From assembly GCA_025769875.1 (NCBI GenBank), contig JAGFNK010000071.1, forward strand, positions 62,001 through 126,000: a DNA stretch of 64,000 nt, read 5' to 3'. The stretch comes from Russula earlei. Taxonomy: Eukaryota > Basidiomycota > Agaricomycetes > Russulales > Russulaceae. How positions within the stretch are numbered: position 1 is the stretch's first letter; each line of letters begins with the position of its first letter. The notes beneath the pieces were generated by a model. The model was not told the DNA's origin and made no database searches. It saw only the letters and a program-made list of their open reading frames with translations. Position numbers and translations under genes: made by a program. Of the stretch, positions 1 to 11,498 are shown one piece after another.

Positions 1-429
1 AATCAATGAAATACCACTGATCGTTAATGTATTCTGCAGGTCAGACTTTGTTGTTGAATTGTACATCAAAAGATTTACCCTCTGGTTTTGTGGTAGGATG
101 CCACCGTGCTCCTACACCCATCAAGGAAAAGTTCTGAAAGTCTTTGGTTCATCCACAAAACCTTGCATATCTTTTTCCATTACTGCTTGTCTTGAATGGA
201 GTGTTGATTGATTCTGACTCCAGTTTTGCCTAACTTTCAATTGTGATACTGACACACTTGTTCTTGGCAAAAATACCAATGGATTTTGCTATGTTCTATA
301 TCCTTCTTTTCTAGGATATAAAGTCTTGGTGGAGTTCCTGATCAACACAGGTTCCATCCTATGACTACTTCTGGGTAAGTTGGGATCCAAATTTTGCTCC
401 TTCTTGGTGCAAAGATGAGTACGCTCAAC
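1..429. other. AT-rich sequence, no gene seen
   Basis: No reading frame with recognisable similarity, and no paired structure I can support. It lies directly left of LTR-like sequence that starts near 430, so it may be the inside of the same degraded retroelement; that is inference. Confidence 0.3.
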
Positions 430-1358
430 TTATGTTAAGATCCTGATAGATCTTATTACTGACTCTTAGTGAAAGAGTTGCTTGATATAGTTCAAGCACT
501 AGACTTCGAATCCTTTGATATTATCTCAGGAAGAGTGAATGTAAGAGATGAGAAGAGTGTTAGGATTCTTGTGTCTCTTTGTGCTCATCTGCTTACCTAT
601 GCTCTGGTGACTCAATTCTGTTTACTCATATGCACTTATCCATCTGGCTTAGTGATCACTTACTGACCCGCTTACTGATTGATCGGTAATAGCTTACTCA
701 GTACTTACTGATTGATGACAGATACTAGGAAAGAATGACTCACATGTGAGTCATCTCTGACATTCTTGAATTGTGCTTTACATATTTGGATACTACTGGT
801 TCTCAGCTATGTGCACCCCGAGTTTCATACAAATCGTATCAGTAGTTGTTGAGATATCGTATAAATAGTCTGTGGTACCAAGAAGCTGAGCCTTACACTC
901 GACTTACTCTCTCAAACAAGAAACCAATATCTTGTCACTCTCTAAACAAATATCTTAGAAGAACTCTAAGTGAAAGAGGCCCCTCTCTTCTCTTACATCT
1001 ATTCTTCCTGAGATAATATCAAAGGATACGAAGTCTAGTGCTTGAACTAAATCAAGCAACTCTTTCACTAAGAGTCGATCATAAGATCAGTTAGATCTTA
1101 ACAAAGAGCCTCTTTCACTTAGAGCGATGACTTGGTTTTAGATTTGACAAGATAGTTGTTTCTTGTAAGAGAGTAGGTTGAGCATAAGGCTCAACTTCTT
1201 GGTATATCAGAGTATTTATACATATCTCAATAATGGCTGATCCGATTCATACAAAACTTGGGGAACACATAGCTGAGAACCAGTAGTATCCAAAACTGTA
1301 GAGCGCAATTCGAGAGTGTCAGAAATGACTCACATGTGAGTCATCCTTTCCTAGTGTT
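430..1358. repeat. Degraded LTR-like inverted repeat
   Basis: Two related segments lie in opposite orientation. A plus-strand segment at 724-983 opens near the palindrome ACTCACATGTGAGT, and its diverged reverse complement lies at about 1085-1358. A second piece at 464-560 is repeated inverted at about 984-1076. In minus orientation 1358 to 984 reads as one continuous unit of about 375 bp, with the first piece followed by the second, while on the plus strand the two pieces are broken apart. Each copy of the first piece contains a GTATAAATA-like box, as expected of an LTR promoter. I read this as two head-to-head LTRs or LTR fragments of an unnamed retroelement. No coding sequence for the family is visible here. 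Confidence 0.6.
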
Positions 1359-2214
1359 ACAACATTTTCCTTTTACGTTTACTTCTTACCTTTGCTATGA
1401 ACTGCCTCCTTCATACATCCCTTTATTTACTGGTCTCATGATCTCTTACATCTTGTGATCCCTTCTGTATTATCATGTGATCCATACATGTCCAGGTAAC
1501 ACTGGATTGCTGTTACTTTCCCTTTGTTTGGTTCTCTTTCCTTTTATACTTACTTCACAGTTTTGACTGTGCAATGCTGCGCACTTACTGTGCAGCACAG
1601 TCACTTGGTTCTGACTCATTTGTGGCCTCATTTCTATGACTCCTACTTATTATGACTCCTACTATACTAGTAGCGCAGTCAAAGTGCAGCTACTGCTGCA
1701 CTTCTCCTGTATATCTAAGCTCAGTACTTTGTGACCAAAGCCCTAAGCTTGGTCTCTTGTAGAATCCAACCTACTCTTGTCCAAACATATTCACCTGCAA
1801 CCCACTTTACTCCTAATCCTCAAACCACATCCACCTCTCCATTTCATCAACTCTTCACACACACACACCATCTACCATCTACTCTTCACCCTTCCCTTCC
1901 TCCCCTAAGAGTCTCTCTTCACTCTACTGAGAAGAGCTCTCCTCCTTCAAGACATACCTTCCTCTCTCTGCATGTTCAAGGTCTACAACAGACTTGAACG
2001 CATATAGCTAGTGGAACCAGCCCTAGTCTATCCCATTACAAACTTACCCTAGCTTCTCAATGGACCAAGTCATACTAGGAAGGGTCTATTGGCCATAACC
2101 TGTTTAGCATAAAACACTTCAACTGCTGCAGGGATCCTTACTCTTTACAACAGGAACCAGCCTGTTCATCTGAACACACTTTCCTATCAACTCAACTTCA
2201 GGCTTGAGAACTGA
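1359..2214. other. Pyrimidine-rich spacer, no gene seen
   Basis: Contains C/T-rich stretches near 1790-1930 and a short CA run near 1860. The open frames are short and show no recognisable domain. Confidence 0.3.
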
Positions 2215-2395
2215 CACAGCTCGTTACCATGACACCTAGTATCAGTCATCAAACAGTAAGCAATGAGTAATCAGACAGTCAGCGAACTAGTAAGCAATCA
2301 CTAAGCAAATCACTAAGCAACACTAAGCAGAGATGAGTAACCAAAGCATAGGTAAGCAAACAGACAAGAACACAAACGAATCCTAACAACCTGGT
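2215..2395 (-). repeat. Third fragment of the same LTR-like family
   Basis: In reverse complement this stretch is clearly related to about 557-740: it shares a GTTAGGATTC start, a GCTTACCTATGCT core and a series of TTACTGATTGA-like repeats, ending before a CTAGG motif. It is therefore an inverted fragment of the repeat at the start of the window. Confidence 0.5.
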
Positions 2396-3582
2396 ATGTC
2401 TCTGGATACAAGGTGCATTCATTTTTTTGGTTGCCCACCCTTTACCACAAAATGTGAGAGCACCTGGAATGTCTCAGGATGTGGGACACCACAACAGTAC
2501 TACTGGTGCCACAGCCAAGATCCCTGAGGGCCACAACCAGTTCCCTCAAGAACTGTGCCCCTGTGCGTGACACTAGTGCAGTTTTGTTTTGTCTTTTTTC
2601 TATTTCTGTACCTTTTCCTTGGCACTCATTTTCATGTGTGTGATTTTTACTTTTCCTCTTTGCATGTTCTCTCACATCCTCTTCCTTCTCCTTCCCTTCA
2701 CCCAGTATGTATTCCTTCCTCTCTTTTCTTTTTAATGATTGCTATTCCTGACCTCTCTTCATGGTGACATGGCATGGCCAAGATGCGGCGATGACAAGTA
2801 TCCTTTCATCATGTTCTTGTTCATTGTCAACTTCCTTTCATCGTGCTCTTGTTCTCCATTGACTGCCCTTCATTGACACTTCAAGATCCGTCCTCACCCT
2901 TGTCACACTGCCATGCATGGACACAAATGACACACTTGCTGCCACTGTCATCATCACTCACCAGACACAAGGGCTCCTTGCCCTCAACACCTTGCATTAC
3001 CATCCTTGTTACATTGCTGCCTGCTTGCGGATTCATAGTCAGAAGGGTATCTGGCCATTTTTGCATTCAACGTTTTCTGTATTTGTATTCTACATCCTGT
3101 CTGGGTTCCTGCTCCCTCTTTCCTATTCAGGTCTGGACTGTCACACTGTGCATCCTTGGACATGTTACAATACTGCAATATTGATTTCATGATGTTATAT
3201 ACATGTTAATATTTTGACATCTTGAGTCTTTTTGTTTTAAGTCATTGACTTGGAATGTTCTGATGTTGGATGTCATGTGGAATGTCTCCCTAATGAGGTC
3301 TAGGGAATCATTTGGAATATATTATAATTATCTTTGGTCATTTCATTATAAGTGAAAAATGGAAATTCATTGTCAATGAATGCCTTGAATATATACAGGA
3401 CTTAAAAACATCTACATTATGAATATTTTCACAATATATCCAGCTAGATTATTGTGTCATTATTGTAAAGTACATTGTTAATAACTTCTAAATGGTTTTC
3501 AGGTTCACATCCTGGACATTTTCAAATTATGTTTCCAATAAATTTAACCTGAATCTCATATTAACATCAGGGGGGGGCCACT
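2396..3582. other. Intergenic or decayed repeat sequence
   Basis: No supported gene. The ORFs here are short and lack recognisable motifs. 3190-3550 is very AT-rich. A G-run at about 3570-3578 sits directly before the tandem repeat and could be a relic polypurine tract, but nothing else confirms that. Confidence 0.3.
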
Positions 3583-3975
3583 GTGATATAAGGTTCTACT
3601 GTCCAAGTTTCAAGGCAATCTATTGAGAAACAGTTGAGATATGGCAGTTTGAAAGTTCAAACTCAGATCACACCCAAAAATTGAAACTTCAACAAATGAG
3701 AATTAGACCCCAACTCTTGGGCTGCACCTAGATACAGTACATGAGATCCCACTGTTGAAGTTTCAAGTCAATCAATTGAGAAACAGTTGAGATATGGGCA
3801 GTTCAAAGTTTTGCACCCATGTCAGCACCTGAAGATCAACATTTCAAGAACTGAATATTATGCTCCCATATTTTAGATGCATCTAGATACAGTATATAAG
3901 GTTCTACTGTCAAAGTTTCAAGGCAATCTGTTGAGAAACTGTTGAGATATAGCAGCTTTGATTTTGCACTTGAAA
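3583..3975 (+). repeat. Three-unit tandem repeat, period about 153 bp
   Basis: The phrase TTGAGAAACAGTTGAGATAT or a close variant recurs near 3624, 3777 and 3930. Each copy is preceded by ATACAGTAnATAAGG/GAGAT, a CTACTGT-like motif and AAGTTTCAAGGCAATC. Units are imperfect. It is AT-rich, noncoding in every frame, and follows a G-run, so it may be an LTR or satellite fragment. Confidence 0.65.
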
Positions 3976-4463
3976 TGACATCCAAAAATGGCAAGTGCAA
4001 GGTCACATGAAAACAACATACTACTACAGTACAACTAACTACCACCATGGATCACTAAGTATGTCTGAGGATCAGTGGTAACTAGCTACCAATTGTTCTA
4101 AATCACCTTATCAGTGTAACTAAGGCATGCTGCAGTGTATGAGCTTAGCCAGTGATGCCCAGTCCAGGTGAGCTGAAAGCATTGTGATTGCATCACAAAG
4201 CACCTGAGACTCTGAGCAGTGCAGATCTCAACAGGTGGTGGCCATGAGCTCCGAGCTGGTGATCCATTCCAATCAGAGCATGACCAAGCAGGTCATACAT
4301 AGGCCAGTGGTCTCACACCATAAAGCCGATGCCTGTAATTCCCAATCGCTACATACTAGCTGGCACTAGATACCTACGACTGTCTGACCTTTCCACAACA
4401 CTGTCTTGTTCAAACTTCGACAACTTCCACTCAAGAATCTATATTCTCATTCATATAGTAACA
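3976..4463. other. Upstream region of the small secreted-protein gene
   Basis: No reading frame of note. It probably holds the promoter of the gene starting at 4464, although no clear TATA box was found. Confidence 0.3.
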
Positions 4464-4708
4464 ATGCGAACCTCCGCACATGTTTTGGCCATATTCTACC
4501 TTGCCGTTGGCATCGCTCCATTGTTCGCGTATGCTTCAGCGTATGCCAATCTCTTTCTCCCCTGAAATTGACCTTACCTCGCAGGACTCAGTTAGGTTCA
4601 AAGGACAATGTGCTTGCAAAGCGTCAGGACACGGTAGCATCAATAAAGGGGTCTACGACTCAGGAGTATCGGACAATTGAATCCCACCTCAGTACGTCCA
4701 AAATTTAA
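4464..4708 (+). CDS. Putative small secreted protein with a dibasic site
   Basis: Two-exon model: 4464-4528, intron 4529-4584 (GTATGC to CTCGCAG), then 4585-4708 ending in TAA. It encodes 62 residues. The first 22 or so (MRTSAHVLAIFYLAVGIAPL and on) look like a signal peptide. The remainder is hydrophilic, has no cysteine, and contains LAKR followed by QD, a Kex2-type dibasic site. The start of a second gene at 13012 reads MRTVTSSGFVIFCLALGV, a similar leader. I recognise no family. It could be a short kexin-processed secreted peptide or the 5' end of a longer, decayed gene; the intron removal giving an intact frame favours a real gene, but the small size keeps confidence low. Confidence 0.4.
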
Positions 4709-5523
4709 GATTCATGACCCATGAATTTATGTCGCGTCGCATATAGAAACCCATTTTGAAAATATGAACAAAATTCAAGAATGGATAATGACGGTCTACC
4801 CGAATAATCCATCCAACCATCCACTGATGCGCCACCTGACCAATGGGCAACTGGAAACTAGCCGCCATCATGGATCATACGAGACTCGACGTCATGCCTT
4901 AAACCGCATTCCTGACTAAATGCAGAAATTATATCTTACATGTGAAAGATTGGGCCCCATTCAGCAATGAAATTTACAAAATTTGAACTTCAGGTTTTTC
5001 TGGAGTCATGTTACAGAGTGGTTTGGGGTCTGGAGGTAGTGCTTTTGCCGGCTCGGCTCGAAACCATTTTGAGCCGAGCCGGAGCAGTGTCTGAGCGGCC
5101 GGTTGGCTGGCTGGCGCGTGGTGCACCACCGTTTTATGCTTGGGAACACTCGGGTTTGGCAAAGTTCCTGCGCGACAGTTGGGAATCGAACTTGCACTGT
5201 GCATAGAGGATGACGCAGTCTGGTTCATGTCTTGATGACGTCCGCGAGCTCCTCGTCATCAGCATGAGAGGTGGCCCGTTGAACCGAACATAATGAAGCA
5301 AAGCGGCCTAAATGTATCACGACAGTGTGAAATGACTTTTTTTTTTATTTTGCAGAGGGGCCGTTCAGACAGTCATGCACCACCATTAGCCTTTAAGCAA
5401 CTGTGGTTGGCCGTGGCAAGCGGACAATCGGCGAGAGGGTGTGGGACGATGGTGACGAGGAGTGATAAGGATTCACTTATGATCGATCGTATCACTTCCG
5501 TCTCTCACACCACCCGACGACAG
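4709..5523. other. Intergenic region upstream of ADE2
   Basis: No supported gene. Open frames at 4967-5228 are short and have no recognised domain. The right-hand part is presumably the ADE2 promoter and 5' leader; a T-run lies at about 5338-5347. Confidence 0.35.
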
Positions 5524-7456
5524 ATGGACCGTAAAGTGGTTGGTATCCTAGGTGCGAGCCTCACTTTGACCCCCTGTCCGTCCCTGTCCGTCCCACACAT
5601 GCGCCTACATGAATAGGCGGCGGCCAGCTTGGCCGCATGCTGGCCGCCTCATCGTCGCTCCTGAACATTCCGACCGTGATCGTGGACGTCGGCACGCAGG
5701 CGCCCGCGAAGCAGATCCTTGCGCCGGCGGCCCCCCACCTCGCGCACGTTGACGGCTCCTTCTCCGACCCGGAAAAGATCCGCGAGCTCGCGGCCAAGGT
5801 CGACGTGCTCACGGTGGAGATCGAACATGTGAACGTGGACGCGCTCGAACAGGCGCAGCGCACCCACGGCGTGGAGGTGCACCCGGCCCCGTCGACGTTG
5901 CGCATCGTCCAGGACAAGTTTCGTCAGAAGGAGCACCTCCGATCCCGCGCGATTCCCGTCGCGCGCTTCCTCGACGTCGCAGGACCGGCCGCTCAGGGGA
6001 TCGGAGAGGCGGCCGCCGCCCTCGGCCTTCCGTTGATGCTCAAAAGCCGCACCTTGGCCTACGACGGGCGCGGAAACTTTGTCCTCCGCGATCTGTCGCA
6101 GCTTCGAGAGGCCCTCGATTTTCTCAGCGGGCGGCCGCTCTACGCGGAGAAGTGGGTGCCGTTCGTCAAGGAGATCGCTGTCATGGTCGTGCGGACGGCG
6201 GGAGGGCAAACTTTTTCATATCCGGTCGTCGAGACGGTTCACAAGGATAACATCTGTCACCTCGTGTTCGCTCCCCTTCGAAGTCGAGATCCCCAACTCT
6301 ATGTCCGTGCTCAAGAGATCGCAGAAATGGCGGTCAAATCTTTGGACGGTGCAGGCGTGTTTGGCGTAGAGATGTTTCTCCTGGAGGACGGTGCGTCCAC
6401 GTCAAGTCAATGCTCCTTTATGTGATGCGACCATTTGGGTCTAGGCCAAATTCTCGTCAACGAGATCGCACCTCGGCCTCACAACTCGGGCCATTATACC
6501 ATCGAAGCGTGCGAGACCTCGCAGTACGAAAATCACCTGCGCGCTATACTCTCCATCCCCATCGGCCCGACCACCCTCAAAGTTCCTTCTGCTGCGATGC
6601 TCAATCTCCTGGGTGCATCGAGCGACATGCACGAACTGACAGAATTTGTAGAGTTCGCCCTCAGCGTGCCGGGTGCGAGTGTACATCTCTACGGAAAGGC
6701 CGAGTACCGCAAGGGTCGCAAAATGGGACACATAACCCTGACCGCGGACTCGGACGCGGAGATCCGCGCTCGTCTCCGCGAACTGCTCCAGCGGCTGCCA
6801 GGCGACAAGTCCGCCACGGATATCGACCTGCACGCCCCTGCGGCACCCGGGCTGAATTCGGGACTCTCCCACAAGCAGCCTCTGGTCGGGATTGTCATGG
6901 GCTCGGACTCGGACCTGCCCGTGATGCTGCCTGCGGCTCACATCCTTGATCGCTTTGGCGTGCCGTACGAGCTGACGATCGTCTCTGCACACCGCACCCC
7001 CGACAGACTGGTCGAGTACGCCCGCTCTGCGACACCGCGAGGGCTCCGAGTGATAGTGGCTGGCGCGGGCGGCGCGGCGCACCTACCTGGCATGGTCGCT
7101 GCGATGACTGCTCTGCCTGTGATTGGCGTTCCCGTCAAGGGGAGCTCGCTGGATGGGGTCGATTCGTTGCACAGCATAGTACAGATGCCCGTAAGTCTGT
7201 CCCTACGTCTGACCACCTTGGTCACCCTGCTGATGGGCTCGCACATTGGCAGCGGGGGATCCCAGTGGCAACGGTGGCTATCAACAACGGAACGAACGCA
7301 GGACTGCTCGCTGTGCGCATCCTCGGGGCTGGTAATCCACGATTGGTACGAGCTATGGAAGATTATTTGAAAGGGCTAGAGAAGGAAGTCCTGGGGAAGG
7401 TGGAAAAACTGGAGGAGGTCGGCTGGGAGAATTATCCTGTCAGGCGTACGACGTAA
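5524..7456 (+). CDS. ADE2: Phosphoribosylaminoimidazole carboxylase (AIR carboxylase)
   Basis: Converts 5-aminoimidazole ribonucleotide to carboxy-AIR in de novo purine synthesis; cytosolic. Model: exons 5524-5551, 5617-6390, 6445-7190 and 7253-7456, giving 583 residues, close to the 571 of yeast Ade2. The tiny first exon ([10 protein letters not shown]) joins GGQLGRML to rebuild the conserved N-terminal [12 protein letters not shown] motif. The first two-thirds is the PurK-type ATP-grasp domain ([10 protein letters not shown] near residue 140; [24 protein letters not shown]). The last third is the PurE-type mutase domain ([36 protein letters not shown]). All introns are 54-65 nt. The fused PurK-PurE order is normal for fungi. 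No defect is seen, and the frame closes exactly, so confidence in both function and model is high. Confidence 0.96.
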
Positions 7457-7623
7457 ATCACTGATAAGATAGGAAAATCGGGCCGGGTGTATGCCTCGCA
7501 TTGTGCACGAGGGGAGGATCGCCTCACACAACGTCGAGAGAGAGCGAGCTATGCATGGCCTCTCCACCTTCGCAGTGGCGTCCCTCTCTTCTCTTCTCTC
7601 TCACTTTAGCAGGCGTCACTCCT

Positions 7624-8886
7624 ATGTCAGATCCGAAAAGCTATAGCAGTGTAATCGCGCCCACACACGACCAGGTGCGTACTACCCACCGCATCCGTGC
7701 TCCACCCTTGAAAGTCATATTCCCTTTCAGTGGTCTGTACTCTACGTCGTGGGTCCACTACCCTTTATGTTTCCCTCCTCTCTGTGTGCTCAAGCGGGAA
7801 TGCACAGATAGTCGTATATGCAGTCGTGCTTTTCGGGTTGTGGAACATTCCAGGCGCACGGCTGCTCATCAACCCTCTCAAACTCTTCGCCATCGGCTGG
7901 CATGAGCTATGCCATGCCATATTGGTGCGCCGTATACCGCCGTCACATCGTGCTGTTTTGACTTGCAACCTAGGCCGTATTGACAGGGGGGACAATAACG
8001 CGAATGTCGATAGACCCCACATTGGGAGGTTTCACAACTGTACAGGGCGGCCACCCGCCCTCGATCCTCTGTGCTGGCTACGTCGGCTCCACCGTCCTTG
8101 GTGGCCTGTTCATCCTCGGCGGTTTCGACACTCTCGCGGCTAAGATTCTCAGCTTCGTCGCGGGCGTCGGACTAATCGCGCCGTTATCTCTTGTGCGGGA
8201 TAAATTGTTTGTCGTCTTGTTCTCGTTGCCGCCCACACCTTGTCACGTGGACGAGTTTAGGACGATCTTACTCACCGTGGCCTATGAGGGTTTACTGGTG
8301 GGATTTTGGTTCATTGATCACGCGTGAGCACGGTCATTCCTTTGGAAGCTGGGTCCCAACTTATGCAGACATCTCCAGCCAAGCACTAAGGTGGTATATG
8401 CTTTTCCTTGGGATGCTTCAGTAAGTTTCGCGTCTCGGGTTATAAAGGACATCAGCATGTGACCGAGCCCCGTTCCCAGCGTATTATATGTCATCTGTAC
8501 GTACCTGCTGCCGTCGAGCCTCTTTCTTGCCAAGTTCACATCTCAAAGTTGACATAACCGACGAGAAGTTCTTCCGGAAGCCCCATGACTCTGACTGCAC
8601 CCAATTCTCGTATCTGTACAAGGCAGTACCGGCACACGGTGAGTTATATTCATCTTGACAGAGGGAAAATGGTGCACGACTCAATGACCTTCCGATGGAC
8701 AGTGTGGGCCATGTTCTGGATCACATTCCAGCTCGGTGCACTCGTAGGGTTCGTATTCATCGGCATCGCGTCATTCAGGCTCACGAAGGATCAGATGTAC
8801 GCCGAAGCCTGTAAGTTCTTGACGGCCCCTCATAATGTCATGTGGGATTGAACGTTTCGTCTGCAGCGCGATTTCTCCCAACATAG
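7624..8886 (+). CDS. Peptidase M50B-like integral membrane protein
   Basis: Fungal member of the M50B-like group. Ten-exon model: 7624-7674, 7731-7745, 7808-7924, 7974-8206, 8261-8323, 8379-8420, 8480-8496, 8549-8638, 8703-8810 and 8867-8886. The protein carries NPLKLFAIGWHELCHAIL with the zinc-binding HELCH (HExxH), then GGHPPSILCAGYVGSTVLGG, hydrophobic helices, VYEGLL-like and WFIDHA segments, and ends ASFRLTKDQMYAEA-SRFLPT. It looks like a multi-pass membrane protein; the substrate is unknown. The 15-nt second exon and its GTCGTG donor are the least certain join. The intron at 8207-8260 is a multiple of three, so skipping it would only insert residues. It lies head-to-tail between ADE2 and COQ3. 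Confidence 0.8.
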
Positions 8887-9294
8887 CAAAGACGCCACTC
8901 TTTATGTCTCTTCCACGTTTCGTAGATCGCTGTTGTCTTGCATACCACTTTTGTTGTCATTTGTACGTCGTGTGGTACTCACGCACATTTTGGTCAGCTC
9001 TAGATCTGGGTACAGACTTTGCTTTGTGTTGTACGGTTGTTTGGGCCACAAAGTGTATAGTACGGTCACAGCTCAGCGCAACCCTCTACGGGTGTACAAT
9101 TGTAGCGAGAGGTTATTTTATTTTATCCGGTGTCGCCCGTCGGTCCTAGGGCCAAGGCAGGGGGTGATGATGCTTGACGTGTCTTGGGATGTGAAACCTT
9201 TCATTGGTTGATGGATATTGTGATTGTCGCACTCATCACAAAATCTATGTGCCCATCCATGTACCTGGTCATTGCCTCATTACAAATAAATAAC
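8887..9294. other. Intergenic spacer between M50B-like gene and COQ3
   Basis: Holds the 3' region of the upstream gene and presumably the COQ3 promoter. No additional frame or structure supported. Confidence 0.35.
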
Positions 9295-10597
9295 ATGCTT
9301 CATCCACTTACACAGCACCCGTTCTTGTGCATCGCACGCTCCCTGGTGCATTTCCCCTCCTCTAAAAACGCAAAATGTCATCGTCACGCCCGTGATATTT
9401 TCCCCCGTCCCTCACGGCCACTCTCCCGACAGCTGCACGATCGTCCGGCAACAGATGCTCCCCCAGCGACGGACCAGCCGCCCCCGCCCGTTTCGACCAT
9501 CAACGACGATGAGGTTGCCCACTTCTCACGCCTGTCCGCGCTGTGGTGGGACGAGCAGGGCGAGTTTGCACTCCTCCACAAGATGAACGCGCACCGGATG
9601 CGCTTCATCCGCGAAAAGGTGCTCGAGGTGCGGCGGGACGAGCGGAGCCCCGATGGCGGATTCGCAACAGCCGCGCGGTCGTCGATCGAGTCGAGCCCCC
9701 ACGCGCTGGAGGGAATGGACGCCTTGGACGTCGGCTGCGGTGGGGGGATACTATCCGAGGTGCGTCCGTGCTGGCGTTTCTCCGTTTCCCTTTTTTTTTT
9801 TCTTTTCTTTTCCTTTCTTTCTTCTTCTTTTTGGCTTTGCTCTCTTTCGCCTTGAATTCGTTGACGACGCAACGCGATATCAGAGTCTCGCCCGTCTCGG
9901 CGCGAACACGCTTGCCATCGACGCTTCGGCGGAGAACGTCGGCGTCGCGACGCGGCATGCCGCGGCCGACCGGAGCCTTTCCGCGCTTTCGTTCCGCCAT
10001 GCCTCGGCTGAGGCGCTCGCGCAAGAGCCGAAGCGGTTCGACCTCGTCTGCTCGATGGAGGTCGTCGAGCACGTGGACAATCCGGCTGCGTTCCTGAGGG
10101 CGTGCGCGGAGCTGGTCAAGGTACGTCCGTCGGGGCCCTCCCCGCCGTGCACGCCTCTGTCGATGTCTGACCCCCTCTTCCGTCCCGTCCCGTCTCTGGC
10201 GTTCGTTCGTTCGTTCGTTCGTTCATTCGTTCGCCCATAGCCTGGCGGCCACCTCTTCCTCTCGACCATCGCGCGGACGCCGCTCTCGTACCTCCTCACC
10301 ATCGTGGCGGCCGAAAAGGCGTTCCGAGTCGTCGAGCCCGGCACGCACACCTTTTCCAAGTTCGTCGATGCGGACGAGTTGATCGGCTTTTTCGCGAGGC
10401 CTCTCGCTCGAGGCGCGCGTCCTTGGATTTCCCGGACGTATGCGCATGGGTTGCCCACCCGTGCGGAGGCCGAGGTGCGCGGGATCGCCTATATCCCATG
10501 GCGTGGAGATTGGGTGTTGGCACCGCGCGCGACGACCCCTTGGTCGACACAAGCGAATTATCTGTTTTGGGCACGCAAACCGAAGGATAACCCGTAG
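9295..10597 (+). CDS. COQ3: Ubiquinone biosynthesis O-methyltransferase, mitochondrial
   Basis: SAM-dependent methyltransferase carrying out the two O-methylations of coenzyme Q synthesis at the mitochondrial inner membrane. Exons 9295-9759, 9884-10120 and 10241-10597 give 352 residues. The start at 9295 is the in-frame ATG giving an arginine-rich presequence without acidic residues (MLHPLTQHPF and on to RPSRPLSRQL). Then come HFSRLSALWWDEQGEFALLH, a hallmark of Coq3/UbiG; SAM motif I LDVGCGGGILSE, cut by intron 1 right after it; FDLVCSMEVVEHVDNPAAFL; and PGGHLFLSTIARTPLSYLL. Both introns keep phase 0. Intron 2 carries a GTTC microsatellite. No defect is seen. Confidence 0.93.
10201..10232 (+). 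repeat. GTTC tetranucleotide microsatellite in COQ3 intron 2
   Basis: About eight GTTC units with one interruption (ATTC), ending just before the TCGCCCATAG acceptor. Likely variable in length between strains. Confidence 0.85.
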
Positions 10598-11498
10598 AGA
10601 TCGAGGGGTGCACATGCCTCCGCTGCTTTAACTTTGAGCTGTATGGTCGAGCTTATGATACAGCGTAGAATGACCCGTGACCCGCTTGCCGCTGCTGGAT
10701 TTCTTAACCACCTGCGCACAGCTGAGGGCTCTTTCTAGTCTCGTCCATCATCGGTTTCTGCACAGACTCGGTCACAAGACTTGACTGCCGGGCAGCCAGA
10801 GTGACACTAATAACGTCCAGTCATATGCTTTCATTTTTTATGAGGTTTCACGACTCTGGATAGATGAGGCTGGGTGATAATCCCGTCGCAAGCCAGAATA
10901 GCACGCGTTGCGTACTCTCCGCGCGCGCAACCTGAACTACCTATACCTATTAAAGTATCCGAACCTACCCTGGCTCAAATTCAATTGATCAGGTCCCACT
11001 GTTTAACGAAGGGGTATCAATTAGATGTCGACGAGGATGCCAGTGCCCTTTGCTATCAGGTGTTCAGCGGGGCCAGGAAGGGATTCGTGGGGCAGCCTCA
11101 TCAGGACCGAAAGGCATGAAAGAGAACGATGGAGCGAGCGAGCGAGATCTAGAGCAGAGGGACGATGTCGCGCGCCAGTCGCTCATACAAGTGCCAGTGC
11201 GTACCTTCGTTGGCGTTATCACCTCCGGGTCGGGTGCGGTGTGAACGGTGCGCGTGACCCCAACGGGATGCGATGCCGGCATATGGCGAGCAGCCAAGCT
11301 CATCTCCTGTCCGACATGGTCCAATTCTAAACGAAATTTTCCTCTTTTCCCTCCCTCTTCCCCTCCTTCTTCCACAAACAACCTCAACCCCCGACTCTGC
11401 CTCATGGAGTACGCCCGGCAAGATCTCACTCACTGCCATACTGACTGTATTCTCGCACAGTCCGTCTAATTCTTTTCTCGAGAGACCGATCCGTAGAT
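10598..11498. other. Spacer with possible undefined 5' exons
   Basis: Contains open frames at 10874-11119 and 11025-11330 without recognisable domains. The 5' exons of the gene at 11499-12184 should lie in its right-hand part (candidate ATGs at 11273 and 11404), but I could not build a convincing join. Confidence 0.3.

Noticed and set aside
2843..3184. 113-codon plus frame in the left repeat region
   Set aside because: Cysteine/serine-rich low-complexity translation, overlapped by three other frames; no family or signal recognised.
5168..5190. tRNA B-box-like sequence (GTTCGATTC on the minus strand)
   Set aside because: The flanking bases do not form a T-stem, and no A-box or acceptor pairing lies at the right distance, so no tRNA is called.
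6441..7082. 213-codon minus frame inside ADE2
   Set aside because: Antisense shadow of the PurK/PurE region, without start context or domain.
10874..11119. Open frame of 81 codons after COQ3
   Set aside because: Starts at a non-ATG codon, no domain, and no splice join to the following gene could be supported.
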